NCBI RefSeq assembly: GCF_043099315.1
Contig: NZ_CP170746.1
Length of the DNA: 64,000 nt
DNA from: Chlorogloeopsis fritschii
GTDB taxonomy: Bacteria; Cyanobacteriota; Cyanobacteriia; Cyanobacteriales; Nostocaceae
Reading direction: 5' to 3' (one strand)
The position numbers were made by a program, and so were the translations under genes. Below the pieces are notes generated by a model, which did no database searches, had not been told where the DNA came from, and saw only the letters and a program-made list of their open reading frames with translations. Positions 1 through 8,651 of this stretch are shown one piece after another (position 1 is the first letter of the stretch; each line of letters opens with the position of its first letter).

Positions 1-323
1 CGTTGAGCGGCTTCTAGCTGATTATCTTGTGAGTTAACTTCTGATCTGAGGGTGAGTGTTGCCTCTTGTTCTTGTACGGCAATATCATCAGCAGATAACT
101 CTTGTTTTGACTCGTTGATGAGGCTTGTTGCTTCTGTATTTATAAGGGGTGAATCAGAAGTGGAGTCGTCTACTTCTGTGTCAAGAGTAGAGTTTTGCGC
201 TGCTACTTCCGCCACTGCTTCAACAGATGAGTTTTCTTGTCGATCGCTTGTAGGGTTTTGTTCTTCTTCTTGCACTAAGGACTCTTCTGTTGGTTGTGGG
301 GCTTGATATTCCTCTGGATTCAT
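1..323 (-). CDS. Partial acidic hypothetical protein (N-terminal part)
   Basis: An open frame reads leftward from an ATG at 321-323 and runs off the left edge of the window, giving about 107 residues with no stop. The visible part starts MNPEEYQAPQPTEE and is rich in Glu, Gln, Ser and Thr with no cysteine and no hydrophobic stretch, so it looks like a disordered acidic N-terminus. I do not recognise the family. The gene body lies outside the window, and the opposite-strand frame over the same bases is its shadow. Confidence 0.55.
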   Translation of the reverse strand, partial: MNPEEYQAPQPTEESLVQEEEQNPTSDRQENSSVEAVAEVAAQNSTLDTEVDDSTSDSPLINTEATSLINESKQELSADDIAVQEQEATLTLRSEVNSQDNQLEAAQ

Positions 324-628
324 AAACTATAGTGTAATGACGATGACACAATTAAATAACTTTCAGAAAATATACAATTTACGAACTATAAAAGTCTCTA
401 GTCCTGAGGGGAGCAAAACTTGCGGTAAGTCTGAAGGTTCACCCCTTTCCGAGATGACAGACACAACAGCTACTTTCGCAACTGTCACATTGCTATCATA
501 GACCATTGCTGCTGTCGAACACACGCTAATTAATGCTCGTGTAAGCGCTTGATTGGGCTTTGGGCAGATTGAAATTATTTATGAAAATCTAGCTTCGTGC
601 AGGTATTTTGTTGCGAGTAGGATTTGAT
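324..628. other. Intergenic gap, no gene seen
   Basis: About 305 bases between the start of the acidic protein gene and the end of the DUF3119 gene, both on the minus strand. It should hold the promoter of the leftward partial gene. I see no convincing ORF, RNA gene or strong hairpin. Confidence 0.5.
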
Positions 629-1054
629 TTAAGACTCAATACGCGGACAACGTTCTTCCAGACACTTTTTCAAGGTGTTGGGGTCAAATAAAATAGGTAA
701 AAAGTGAATGCTTTTAACTTCTTTAAAGTAAAACAGGATAGGAATTTTATCCCAAAAAATACGCCAGTTTTGCCATTCTAGATAAGGAAAGCGCCTAATT
801 AATTTTTCGCCTCTATAGATATCTAAATCGGTGGCGGTAAATTGCAGTCGTATTGTTACTGCCTGAAACATCAGAAACAATCCCAAAATCGCGATCGCAC
901 CACCTACCCAAGGTTGTAAAAATAGCAGTGGAATGGCTGCGATCGCTAACACTACAGGTATGTTGTAACTGGGCTTAAGTTCGACAGTTGATGCCGATAA
1001 TGGTGCTTTTGAAGTAGTCACAGTCTTAATTCCTGTTTTGTGAGTAGACATCAT
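629..1054 (-). CDS. DUF3119 family membrane protein
   Basis: A 141-residue protein with two closely spaced hydrophobic segments near residues 32-65 (NIPVVLAIAAIPLLFLQPW, then GGAIAILGLFLMFQAV), followed by a PH-like soluble part with a conserved YRGEKLIRRFPY stretch. This matches the DUF3119 family found in cyanobacteria and plant plastids. It lies 179 bases downstream of the MlaE-type permease on the same strand. That suggests, but does not prove, a shared role in envelope or thylakoid lipid handling. Two adjacent ATG codons (1054 and 1051) are possible starts. The biochemical function is unknown. Confidence 0.8.
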   Translation of the reverse strand: MMSTHKTGIKTVTTSKAPLSASTVELKPSYNIPVVLAIAAIPLLFLQPWVGGAIAILGLFLMFQAVTIRLQFTATDLDIYRGEKLIRRFPYLEWQNWRIFWDKIPILFYFKEVKSIHFLPILFDPNTLKKCLEERCPRIES

Positions 1055-1104
1055 TCATATTTTAGAAGTTAGTCATTGGTCATTGATTAGTGGTTAGTGG
1101 TTAT

Positions 1105-1200
1105 TAGGGGCGGGTTTAGAAGATAAATTATCAGTTTAAACGGCAAGATTATCAATAAAACCCGCCCTTACAGTAGTTAGTAGTTCTCCCCATCTCCCCT
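1105..1200. repeat. 96-bp dispersed repeat, copy 1 (GGGCGGGTTT palindrome family)
   Basis: Identical by eye over 96 bases to 2124-2219. It contains GGGCGGGTTT near its left end and AAACCCGCCC about 45 bases later, so the left half can fold on itself, and ends with a CATCTCCCCT tract. It lies downstream of the permease gene; copy 2 lies upstream of it. Confidence 0.9.
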
Positions 1201-1233
1201 AGCCCCTAGTCCCTAGCCCCTAGTCCCTAGCCC

Positions 1234-2031
1234 CTAAAACCCTTGTAGCAAAGCACTTCCCGCTCCTTGAAACATTAGCCAAGAGAGAAAGAAATTACTA
1301 ATAAATATAATCAGCAAGGCTGTAACCACAGCAGTTGTAGTTGATTGTCCTACGCCTTTAGCTCCTCCGGTTGTTGTCAAGCCCCAACTACAACCGATGA
1401 CAGCAATTAATACTCCAAAGCAACACCCCTTGATTAAGGCGCTTAAGATATCCCAAGTATCAAGAAAGTTACGGGCTGAGTCTAAAAACTGTGTATCAGA
1501 AAGATTGTATACATTAGTAGCAATAAATAATCCCCCTAGCATCCCTGTCACCAAAGACAAAAGGGTTAAAACTGGCATCATTAAAAAGCAAGCAATTACA
1601 CGGGGAATAACTAGGTAATCTACCGGATCTGTTTTTAACATTAATAAGGCATCAATTTGTTCTGTAACACGCATTGTGCCGATTTCTGCTGCAAATGCCG
1701 AACCAACACGTCCTGCTAATATTACAGCAGTTAAGACAGGGGAAAGTTCTCGTGTTAGCGCAACCGCCAGTACTCCACCCACGAGATTTCCTGCACCAAA
1801 GGTAATAAACTCCCGCGCTACTTGAATAGTAAATACCGCACCTACAAAAATAGCCGTTAAAAGGGCAATGAACAGTGAATCTGGCCCTACTGCTGCCATT
1901 TGTTCTAGGGTATTGCGTCTATGGATTTTGCCTCTAAGGAGGTGAACTAGTACTTGTCCACCCAAAAAAACTGCTGCCAGCAACCGCTGACCCCATTTTC
2001 CCAAACTAGATTTAGATATAGTCTCGTTCAA
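1234..2031 (-). CDS. MlaE family ABC transporter permease
   Basis: A 265-residue integral membrane protein. The N-terminal half carries the MlaE family signature (LFIALLTAIFVGAVFTIQ, then ELSPVLTAVILAGRVGSAFAAEIGTMRVTEQIDAL, quoted here only in part), with about five hydrophobic segments. In bacteria this permease is the membrane core of the Mla phospholipid transporter; the plastid homologue is TGD1. Cyanobacterial forms are usually encoded away from their ATPase and MCE partners, and neither partner is in this window. It is followed by DUF3119 on the same strand and flanked on both sides by the same 96-bp repeat. Length and start (ATG at 2031) fit the family. Confidence 0.9.
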   Translation of the reverse strand: MNETISKSSLGKWGQRLLAAVFLGGQVLVHLLRGKIHRRNTLEQMAAVGPDSLFIALLTAIFVGAVFTIQVAREFITFGAGNLVGGVLAVALTRELSPVLTAVILAGRVGSAFAAEIGTMRVTEQIDALLMLKTDPVDYLVIPRVIACFLMMPVLTLLSLVTGMLGGLFIATNVYNLSDTQFLDSARNFLDTWDILSALIKGCCFGVLIAVIGCSWGLTTTGGAKGVGQSTTTAVVTALLIIFISNFFLSWLMFQGAGSALLQGF

Positions 2032-2123
2032 TGTTCACTATTTAACTCGGTAACTGCATTTAGAATAGCGAATTTAGTGAATGGTCAATAGTCATTGGTC
2101 ATTTGTTAGTGGTTAGTGGATAG

Positions 2124-2219
2124 TAGGGGCGGGTTTAGAAGATAAATTATCAGTTTAAACGGCAAGATTATCAATAAAACCCGCCCTTACAGTAGTTAGT
2201 AGTTCTCCCCATCTCCCCT
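2124..2219. repeat. 96-bp dispersed repeat, copy 2
   Basis: Direct repeat of 1105-1200, same orientation. The two copies bracket the MlaE-type permease gene, so homologous recombination between them would delete that gene. Confidence 0.9.
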
Positions 2220-2548
2220 TGTCCCTGTTCCCTGTCCCCTGTCCCCTATCCCCCTCTTCTGGTTAACTTAGGTTAAATCTCATCTCAGAAATTAATATTT
2301 CGATTTACAGTGCTTACACTCCAAATATCACTGGCAATCTTCTCGTCATGCCTGATTTTTCAAGGTTTAAACAGAGTTTTGCTCAGATTGAATTTGACAA
2401 CTCTGTTGAGAAATTATGTGTAGGTATTTTAATGAAAACTTAAGATTTTTGAAATCTCACCCACTGTGGAGCGATCGCACTTATTGTAGAAAGTGACAAC
2501 TGAGGTAAACGGCTATTGTCCTCTTGAACCACGGAGCCAAACCTAATT

Positions 2549-2836
2549 ATGACGATTTTAACGAACTTTCTGCGCTCGCTATTGCTTACGATTATTCTCA
2601 GTTTCGTCGCCCCCATGTTTCTTGTTGGCGCGATACTATTGATTTTATCGCTGATAGATTACATTCCCGGCTTGCAAGGAGCGGGTGAGGCGATCGCTAA
2701 TCATATATTGCAGTTTCTCGTCATTTTTGGTAGTGGCACTGCCTTCAGAGGACTATTTGTAATTAGTTTGACTTGTGGTTTTGTAGGAGGACTGTTTGAT
2801 ACTTATGCTTACTATCGGTGTCAAATCTTACGATAG
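2549..2836 (+). CDS. Small conserved membrane protein, unknown function
   Basis: A 95-residue, very hydrophobic protein with about three predicted membrane segments (near residues 8-37, 47-62 and 66-85) and almost no soluble part. It starts at ATG 2549 and ends RCQILR. It is a single gene with non-coding DNA on both sides. I recognise the style of a conserved cyanobacterial small membrane protein but no named family, so function is open. Confidence 0.6.
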   Translation: MTILTNFLRSLLLTIILSFVAPMFLVGAILLILSLIDYIPGLQGAGEAIANHILQFLVIFGSGTAFRGLFVISLTCGFVGGLFDTYAYYRCQILR

Positions 2837-3288
2837 TTTACATAAATATGCGTAAAGTAAATTTGCTATTGTTGATTTATTAGTTAGCAAGCAGCTTAAC
2901 TTCCAAAAGTTCAAAAATATTGCCATCCCCATCTAAAACAAGATTGGCAAAGGTAAATTATTATTTATCACAATATTTATAATCTAAAATACTTAATTAC
3001 TTTGTCTGATATTTCTTTGATGCTACAAGCTCCCAGATCGATCTGTAGAGTTAATCCAAAATCTAAAATTAAATGACTCAAGTTCAGTCTTGACTTTTTA
3101 CCCTAAACTTTTACAAAGCAGTTTTAGCGGCGGTTAAGTTAGCATATAAAAAAGGCACACGCAAGTTGTAAAAATTAAATTACAATTCAGATGAGTGTCA
3201 AACCTGCTTATTTTCTTTGGAATAAAAAAGCAGGTGAAACTAGCATTTATGTTTTTGAGATTCTATTTAGAGGTGTTTTTAACTGCCC
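2837..3288. other. Intergenic gap, no gene seen
   Basis: About 450 AT-rich bases between the small membrane protein gene and sppA, both on the plus strand. The promoter of sppA must lie here. I see no ORF worth calling, no palindrome and no RNA motif. Confidence 0.5.
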
Positions 3289-4110
3289 ATGATTTGGCCT
3301 TTTAAGCCTAAGTTTCGCAAACAAATTGCTCGAATTGAAATTACTGGTGCGATCGGTAGTGCAACTCGCAAGCGAGTTTTAGAAGCCCTGAAAACTGTAG
3401 AAGAGAAAAAATTTCCGGCTCTACTGCTACGTATTGATAGCCCTGGCGGTACAGTGGGAGATTCTCAAGAGATATACAGTGCCTTGAAGCGTTTGCGCGA
3501 GAAAGTCAAGATTATAGCTAGTTTTGGCAATATTTCTGCTTCTGGGGGTGTATACATTGGTATGGGTGCCCAACACATCATGGCTAACCCAGGTACAATT
3601 ACGGGTAGCATTGGTGTGATTTTGCGTGGCAACAACTTGGAACGCTTGCTAGAAAAAATCGGTGTTTCTTTTAAGGTAATTAAATCTGGCCCCTATAAAG
3701 ACATTCTGGCTTTTGACCGAGAACTGACTGAACCTGAGCAACACATTTTACAGGAATTGATTGATACTAGTTACCAACAGTTCGTGCAAACAGTAGCTGA
3801 GGGGCGGAATTTAGCAGTAGAAGCTGTAAAAAGTTTCGCCGATGGTCGAATTTTTACCGGGCAGCAGGCTTTAGAATTGGGTATTGTAGACAGATTAGGA
3901 ACCGAAGAAGACGCACGTCGATGGGCAGCAGAGCTAGTCGGTCTTGACCCAGAAAAGACACAAGTCTTTACACTAGAAGAACGTAAACCCTTGTTAAGTC
4001 GATTATTGCCAGGCACTCGTCAGGTTTCATCTGGGTTAGCCAGTGGCATTGATTGGTTGGAATTTGAAATGTCTACCAGTGGTTTACCTTTGTGGTTGTA
4101 TCGGCCTTAA
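3289..4110 (+). CDS. sppA: Signal peptide peptidase SppA, short form
   Basis: A 273-residue serine protease of peptidase family S49. The LLRIDSPGG motif is at about residues 46-54. The nucleophile region SASGGVY places the catalytic serine at Ser85, and KSGPYKD holds the general-base lysine at Lys137; the 52-residue spacing equals that of the Ser/Lys dyad in Bacillus SppA. TGSIGV, another family motif, is present. The protein is of the short single-domain type and lacks an obvious N-terminal signal anchor, so it may be membrane-associated rather than spanning. It probably degrades leftover signal peptides or thylakoid proteins. Confidence 0.92.
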   Translation: MIWPFKPKFRKQIARIEITGAIGSATRKRVLEALKTVEEKKFPALLLRIDSPGGTVGDSQEIYSALKRLREKVKIIASFGNISASGGVYIGMGAQHIMANPGTITGSIGVILRGNNLERLLEKIGVSFKVIKSGPYKDILAFDRELTEPEQHILQELIDTSYQQFVQTVAEGRNLAVEAVKSFADGRIFTGQQALELGIVDRLGTEEDARRWAAELVGLDPEKTQVFTLEERKPLLSRLLPGTRQVSSGLASGIDWLEFEMSTSGLPLWLYRP

Positions 4111-4181
4111 ATCGTCATTTGTCATTTGTCCTGTATCCAGCAGTCCCAAACTAATGAATAATGACTTAATGACTGAATCTT

Positions 4182-4188
4182 AAGGAGG
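4182..4188 (+). promoter_or_regulatory. Shine-Dalgarno site of the aroH-type gene (supports the GTG start)
   Basis: AAGGAGG lies eight bases before GTG at 4197. It supports the GTG as start, which gives the family-typical N-terminus with RAIRGATT at residues 6-13. Confidence 0.75.
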
Positions 4189-4196
4189 ATTGATTA

Positions 4197-4577
4197 GTGG
4201 AGTGGCGAATGCGGGCGATTCGCGGTGCAACAACAGCCTCGGAAAATACGCTGGAAGCGATGCGAGAAGCTGTCATGGAGTTAATGGATGAACTGGAAAA
4301 ACGCAACCATCTGCATCCATCAAATATTGTGAGCGTGACTTTTACAGTGACACGAGATTTAGATGCAATTTTTCCAGCTGCGATCGCCCGCCAACGTCCC
4401 AATTGGGATTGCGTCGCCATGTTAGATGTACAACAAATGTATGTTCAGGGCAGTTTGGAGCGATGCATCCGGCTATTAATTCATGCCTACCTGCCAGCCT
4501 CCGACCCAATTTACCATACATATTTGCGTCATGCCGCCGAGTTACGTCCTGATTGGAGTTTGCCCCAACCTCTGTAA
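4197..4577 (+). CDS. aroH: Chorismate mutase, AroH type
   Basis: A 126-residue monofunctional chorismate mutase of the trimeric AroH fold, converting chorismate to prephenate for phenylalanine and tyrosine synthesis. The conserved N-terminal RAIRGATT, the central TFTVTRDLDAIFPA and the C-terminal HAYLPA region (usually HVYL) are all visible. It starts at GTG with a strong ribosome binding site and lies 86 bases after sppA on the same strand, so the two may be cotranscribed. Its end faces crtR, which comes from the opposite strand. Confidence 0.9.
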   Translation: MEWRMRAIRGATTASENTLEAMREAVMELMDELEKRNHLHPSNIVSVTFTVTRDLDAIFPAAIARQRPNWDCVAMLDVQQMYVQGSLERCIRLLIHAYLPASDPIYHTYLRHAAELRPDWSLPQPL

Positions 4578-4616
4578 TCAGGCGCAGAAAATCTCAATAT
4601 GGGCGGTTTTTTTATG

Positions 4617-4637
4617 AAGTCCACCTAACGTGGACTT
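4617..4637. terminator. Candidate hairpin between convergent aroH and crtR
   Basis: AAGTCCAC, five-base loop, GTGGACTT: a perfect 8-bp stem between two converging genes. It is followed on the plus strand by TGTTTG and on the minus strand by an A-rich run, so it is not a perfect intrinsic terminator, but its position suits a bidirectional one. Confidence 0.5.
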
Positions 4638-4664
4638 TGTTTGTACAACCCAATTATTTCTTTG

Positions 4665-5564
4665 CTAGCTTTCCTCTGGTTTTTGATGATGAAAACGAAT
4701 TCCTAAAAAAATGTCATAAACGAAAGCAAAAAAGTCTTTTTTTTGTAGTAATCCTAACGATTGGTAACTACCTTTTTCATCTAGAAGAGGCTTCATGAGA
4801 TAGTATGTGGGTTGATAATTGTACCAGGGAATAGAAGGCCACAAATGATGAATTAAGTGGTAATTCTGTCCGAGAATGAGAATATTGAGAATCGGGTTTG
4901 CATAGACGCGGGCATTTTTCCAGCGATCGCGCTCCACAAAGGGACGATGGGGCAAGTAATCAAAAAATAACCCCAATGTTAAACCAACGATGCCAGAAGG
5001 TACGAACCAAAAATTTAGAACATAACCCAAAAAGTGGTACTGTACCGAAAGATAGATAATTGCCACTACAAATAAGCGGCTTGCCAACCATTCTAAAAGC
5101 TCGTATTTTCGCCAGAGGCGACGTTTAAAGAAAAACACTTCATGATAGAAAAAACGTACCGCTATCAGCCATAATGGCCCGCCAGTAGAGACAAAGTGAT
5201 CTGGGTCATCTTTTGGATCGTTGACATGAGCATGATGCTGTAAATGCACCCGTGTAAACACCGGAAAGGCAAAAACCAGCATCAAAGCACTACCATGTCC
5301 TAGCATCGCATTAATTATCTTATTGCGATGGGCGGCTTGGTGACAGGCATCATGAATCACCGTGCCAGAAATATGTAAGGCAAGAATGTTCATGACAAAA
5401 GATAACCAATGCGGCCAATGCCAAACCCAGTAACCCAGACAAGATAGCACAACAATTCCCACTGCTGCTAAAAACATTAGCAGTGTTGGATTTAAACCAC
5501 CGGGAGGCGCTAATAATTCTTTTGGGGGGACTGTCAGTGGCTTCCGTGCCTCCGACACGAGCAT
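4665..5564 (-). CDS. crtR: Beta-carotene hydroxylase CrtR
   Basis: A 299-residue membrane di-iron hydroxylase of the fatty-acid-desaturase-like fold. The three histidine boxes are clear: HDACHQAAH at 71-79, HLQHHAH at 107-113 and HLIHH at 236-240. Hydrophobic segments lie between them. The spacing and the DPDHFVSTGG and FFDYLPHRPF stretches fit cyanobacterial CrtR, which adds the 3-hydroxyl to beta-rings to make zeaxanthin and related xanthophylls, rather than an acyl-lipid desaturase. Start is the ATG at 5564. CrtR or a close ketolase/hydroxylase relative is the only sensible reading. Confidence 0.9.
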   Translation of the reverse strand: MLVSEARKPLTVPPKELLAPPGGLNPTLLMFLAAVGIVVLSCLGYWVWHWPHWLSFVMNILALHISGTVIHDACHQAAHRNKIINAMLGHGSALMLVFAFPVFTRVHLQHHAHVNDPKDDPDHFVSTGGPLWLIAVRFFYHEVFFFKRRLWRKYELLEWLASRLFVVAIIYLSVQYHFLGYVLNFWFVPSGIVGLTLGLFFDYLPHRPFVERDRWKNARVYANPILNILILGQNYHLIHHLWPSIPWYNYQPTYYLMKPLLDEKGSYQSLGLLQKKDFFAFVYDIFLGIRFHHQKPEES

Positions 5565-5738
5565 CGCAAACTCCTTACTTACTCAAATTTTGTTAGTTGG
5601 TGTGAGGGCATAGACACGTAAAATCCCTAGAAGGCAGCTGACAGTGAGAGTAGCAGCTTCCCTGAGAATGGGATAAATCGATGGATGACTTCTTTGGAGT
5701 CAATGACTTAGGGAAGTATTGCGATCAAGATTAATGGA

Positions 5739-6053
5739 CTATTCAGAAGCAATTCTGAGTAGCCTGCACTTAGTTTTCCCTACATAGTTATCCTCCTTGG
5801 CAATTGGTTCTTGGTCAAGAGCTGCCCATTGAACCGTGCCAGGTTCCTGATAAGCTGTTGCAGGGATACCAAATGCTTGATTTTGTTTGCCGACTAACTT
5901 CACCAGCCAATAATATAGAACAGCAGTGACTGTCTGAACTGCTCTACTGAACAGATAATAGCGGCAAATAAACGACTTTAATCTTGATCGCATCCTTAGA
6001 TAAATTACAATCCGCCCTGAAAAATTATAGAGACTTAAAGTTTTGTATAGCAA
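5739..6053 (-). CDS. Hypothetical small protein
   Basis: An open frame of 104 codons on the same strand as crtR and upstream of it. A second ATG at 5993 would give 84 residues. It has one hydrophobic stretch (AVQTVTAVLYYWLVKLV) after a basic N-terminus and a hydrophilic C-terminal half. I do not recognise it, and there is no good ribosome binding site. It could be a real small membrane protein or chance; length and composition alone support it weakly. Confidence 0.35.
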   Translation of the reverse strand: MLYKTLSLYNFSGRIVIYLRMRSRLKSFICRYYLFSRAVQTVTAVLYYWLVKLVGKQNQAFGIPATAYQEPGTVQWAALDQEPIAKEDNYVGKTKCRLLRIASE

Positions 6054-6445
6054 GATTTATCGATTATCTTCGCATATCAGGGCTAATTAAAGGTATGATT
6101 CCAGACGAGACTCTAAGCTTTAGTTGATTAGTAGGATGTGTAAAGGGGACTGGGTACTAGGGACACTTGAAGAGGATAAGGAGAGGGGGAGAGTGGGAGA
6201 ATCGTTATTCACGTTTACTCCCTCATCTACCCCAACTCCCCCAGCTTCCCCATCTCTCCTTGTCCCCTTGTTCCCCAGTCCTCTTTCTCTGTGTCCCCGT
6301 GTCCTCTTCCCGATCCCCTCTCACCTTAAGACTTCCCTCCAGATCAAGCAACAGCCAGCTGAAATGACTGATTCAGCAGGCACAGACAACAGGTAGACTT
6401 TCAAATTACGATAATTCCCTGAGTAGCTCCTAAGTTTCAGCCCCT
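6054..6445. repeat. Intergenic region with STRR-like CCCC/GGGG tracts
   Basis: From about 6140 to 6330 the sequence consists of purine tracts (GGAGAGGGGGAGAGTGGG) followed by pyrimidine tracts built on CCCCATCTCTCC and TGTCCCC. Open frames here are proline-rich by-products. Bases 6195-6222 recur exactly at 29816-29843. The pyk promoter probably lies in the remaining part before 6446. Confidence 0.6.
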
Positions 6446-8215
6446 ATGCAACTAAGAGATTCTGTACGCCGAACAAAAATCGTCGCCACGATCGGGCCTG
6501 CCACCAGTAGCCCAGAAATGCTTAAAGCTATTATTGAAGCTGGTGCTACAACGTTGCGACTCAACTTTTCCCACGGTTCTCATGCCGATCATCAACGCAA
6601 TATTCGTTTGATTCGGCAAATAGCCTTTGAGTTAAATCAACCAGTGGGTATTCTCCAAGATTTGCAAGGGCCGAAAATTCGCTTGGGGAAATTTGAAAAT
6701 GGATCGATAGTAGTGGCTCGTGGCGATCGCTTCACCTTAACTAATCGCCCAGTCGTTGGCACACAGGATATTAGCTGTGTTACCTACGAATATTTAGCAG
6801 ATGAAGTTCCCACAGGGGCAAAAATCCTCCTCGATGACGGGCGAGTAGAAATGCAGGTAGAGGAGGTAAACCGAGAAAAAGGCGATTTGCATTGTCGCGT
6901 CACTGTCGGTGGTACACTTTCTAATAACAAAGGTGTGAACTTTCCCGGAGTCTACCTTTCTGTTAAAGCAATGACCGACAAAGACCGCGAGGATCTCATG
7001 TTCGGTTTAGATCAAGGTGTAGACTGGATAGCACTTTCCTTTGTCCGCAACCCACAAGATGTAATCGAAATCAAAGAACTCATTTCCAGCACAGGCAAGC
7101 AAGTACCAGTGATTGCCAAAATAGAAAAGCACGAAGCCATTGAACAAATGGAAGCGATTTTGGCTTTGTGTGATGGCGTCATGGTTGCTAGAGGGGATTT
7201 AGGTGTAGAACTTCCAGCTGAAGATGTGCCCATCCTGCAAAAACAGTTAATTGCCACTGCCAATCGCTTGGGAATTCCAATCATCACCGCCACCCAAATG
7301 TTGGACAGTATGGTTAGCAACCCTCGTCCCACCCGTGCCGAGGTGTCGGATGTAGCCAATGCGATTATCGATGGCACGGATGCAGTCATGCTCTCCAATG
7401 AAACGGCTGTGGGCAAGTTCCCGGTAGAAGCTGTAGCAACAATGGCACGTATTGCCGAAAGAATCGAGCAGGAAGCAGCACAAAATAATAATGCCAGCCA
7501 GGCAAAAGATAGCAAACGTTCTATTCCCAACGCGATTAGCCAAGCAGTCGGACAAATTTCCGAACAGTTGGGAGCAGCAGCGATTATGAGCTTGACGCAA
7601 ACCGGAGCCACTGCCCGCAATGTTTCTAAGTTCCGTCCCCACACGCCGATTTTGGCTGTTACACCCCATGTGAATGTTGCCAGACAACTGCAATTGGTAT
7701 GGGGAGTCAAACCGCTACTAGTATTGGAACTGCCTTCCGCCGGTCAGACATTTCAAGCAGCCATTAATGTTGCTTTGGAGAATGAGCTTGTCTGTGAGGG
7801 AGATTTGGTAGTGATGACGGCGGGTACTCTGCAAGGTGTTTCTGGATCGACAGATTTAATCAAGGTAGAAGTCGTAACAGCAGTACTCGGTCAAGGAATC
7901 GGACTCGGACAAGGTTCTGTTAGCGGTAGAGCCAGAGTCGCTCACACTGGCATGGATGCGAGTAACTTTAATCCTGGGGATATTCTGGTTGCACCCCGCA
8001 CTAATGCCGATTTTGTAGAAGCGATTCGGAAAGCAGGCGGTATTATTACTGAAGAAGAAAGTCTCAGTTGTCACGCAGCAGTAATTGGCTTGCGTCTTGG
8101 CGTGCCAGTGATTGTTGGTGTGAAGCAGGCAACTCAGGTGATTCGCGATGGAGCAATTTTGACAATGGATACGCAGCGAGGTGTGATTTATTCTGGGGCA
8201 GTGGGAACGCCGTAG
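6446..8215 (+). CDS. pyk: Pyruvate kinase with C-terminal phosphohistidine-type domain
   Basis: A 589-residue pyruvate kinase, phosphoenolpyruvate plus ADP to pyruvate plus ATP, final step of glycolysis. The barrel holds RRTKIVATIGPA at the start, LRLNFSHG, MVARGDLGVELP (substrate and Mg site) and TATQMLDSM. The C-terminal allosteric domain follows. Residues from about 495 form an extra PEP-utiliser mobile domain with SLSCHAAVIG, resembling the phosphohistidine loop of PEP synthase and PPDK. That long form is typical of cyanobacteria and bacilli. The start is ATG at 6446, directly before the conserved LRDSVRRTKI. Confidence 0.95.
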   Translation: MQLRDSVRRTKIVATIGPATSSPEMLKAIIEAGATTLRLNFSHGSHADHQRNIRLIRQIAFELNQPVGILQDLQGPKIRLGKFENGSIVVARGDRFTLTNRPVVGTQDISCVTYEYLADEVPTGAKILLDDGRVEMQVEEVNREKGDLHCRVTVGGTLSNNKGVNFPGVYLSVKAMTDKDREDLMFGLDQGVDWIALSFVRNPQDVIEIKELISSTGKQVPVIAKIEKHEAIEQMEAILALCDGVMVARGDLGVELPAEDVPILQKQLIATANRLGIPIITATQMLDSMVSNPRPTRAEVSDVANAIIDGTDAVMLSNETAVGKFPVEAVATMARIAERIEQEAAQNNNASQAKDSKRSIPNAISQAVGQISEQLGAAAIMSLTQTGATARNVSKFRPHTPILAVTPHVNVARQLQLVWGVKPLLVLELPSAGQTFQAAINVALENELVCEGDLVVMTAGTLQGVSGSTDLIKVEVVTAVLGQGIGLGQGSVSGRARVAHTGMDASNFNPGDILVAPRTNADFVEAIRKAGGIITEEESLSCHAAVIGLRLGVPVIVGVKQATQVIRDGAILTMDTQRGVIYSGAVGTP

Positions 8216-8651
8216 AAGTGGTTAGTAGGGGCGGGTTTATAGAAAAGATATTTCGTCATTGTAGAAAGATTTTTGTTAAAACCCGCCCGTACAGTGGTTA
8301 GTAGTTAGTGGTTGGTGGTTAATTTCTCATCACCATGCTCTGCATGGTGATGCAAACTGGAGGCTCTGCCTCATGAGGAGGAGGCGGAGCCTCAATTAAT
8401 GCTTTCCCAGGCTGGAGCCTGGGAAAGAGAAATAGAGAAATCATAGGCAAAAAACCCGCCCGTACAGTGGTTAGTTGTTGGTGGACAATGGGCATCGGTA
8501 AAAAAACCAATTCCTCTTCCTACTCCTCAATATTTTCTTACTTGCTCTCAAGCCATACTGGCAAAGCTTTCGGCAAGATGCGATCGCTTACCTTTCTTGC
8601 GCTTCGGAGTTAGCTATAACCTTTATAAACATATTAATTAACTGTATATTT
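8216..8651. repeat. Cluster of intergenic palindromes after pyk
   Basis: About 435 bases holding five repeat units: a GGGCGGGTTT/AAACCCGCCC stem-loop (8229-8288); an 11-bp palindrome CATCACCATGC/GCATGGTGATG (8328-8352); a GGAGGCTC.../GAGCCTC stem (8360-8393); CTTTCCCAGGCT/AGCCTGGGAAAG (8402-8427); and a half copy of the first unit at 8452-8461 followed by the same CGTACAGTGGTTAG. The remainder is non-coding. It probably terminates pyk transcription and separates it from the converging NuiA-like gene. Confidence 0.8.

Noticed and set aside
52..306. Plus-strand frame of 84 codons at the left edge
   Set aside because: The Ser/Cys-rich product is the antisense shadow of the Glu/Gln-rich minus-strand gene.
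6124..6396. Open frames of 66-90 codons upstream of pyk
   Set aside because: They are made of CCCC/TCTCC tracts (Pro/Ser/Leu-rich) and lack a ribosome binding site; the tract recurs at 29.8 kb.
7012..7710. Long minus-strand frame inside pyk
   Set aside because: It lies wholly under the conserved barrel of pyruvate kinase and has no family pattern.
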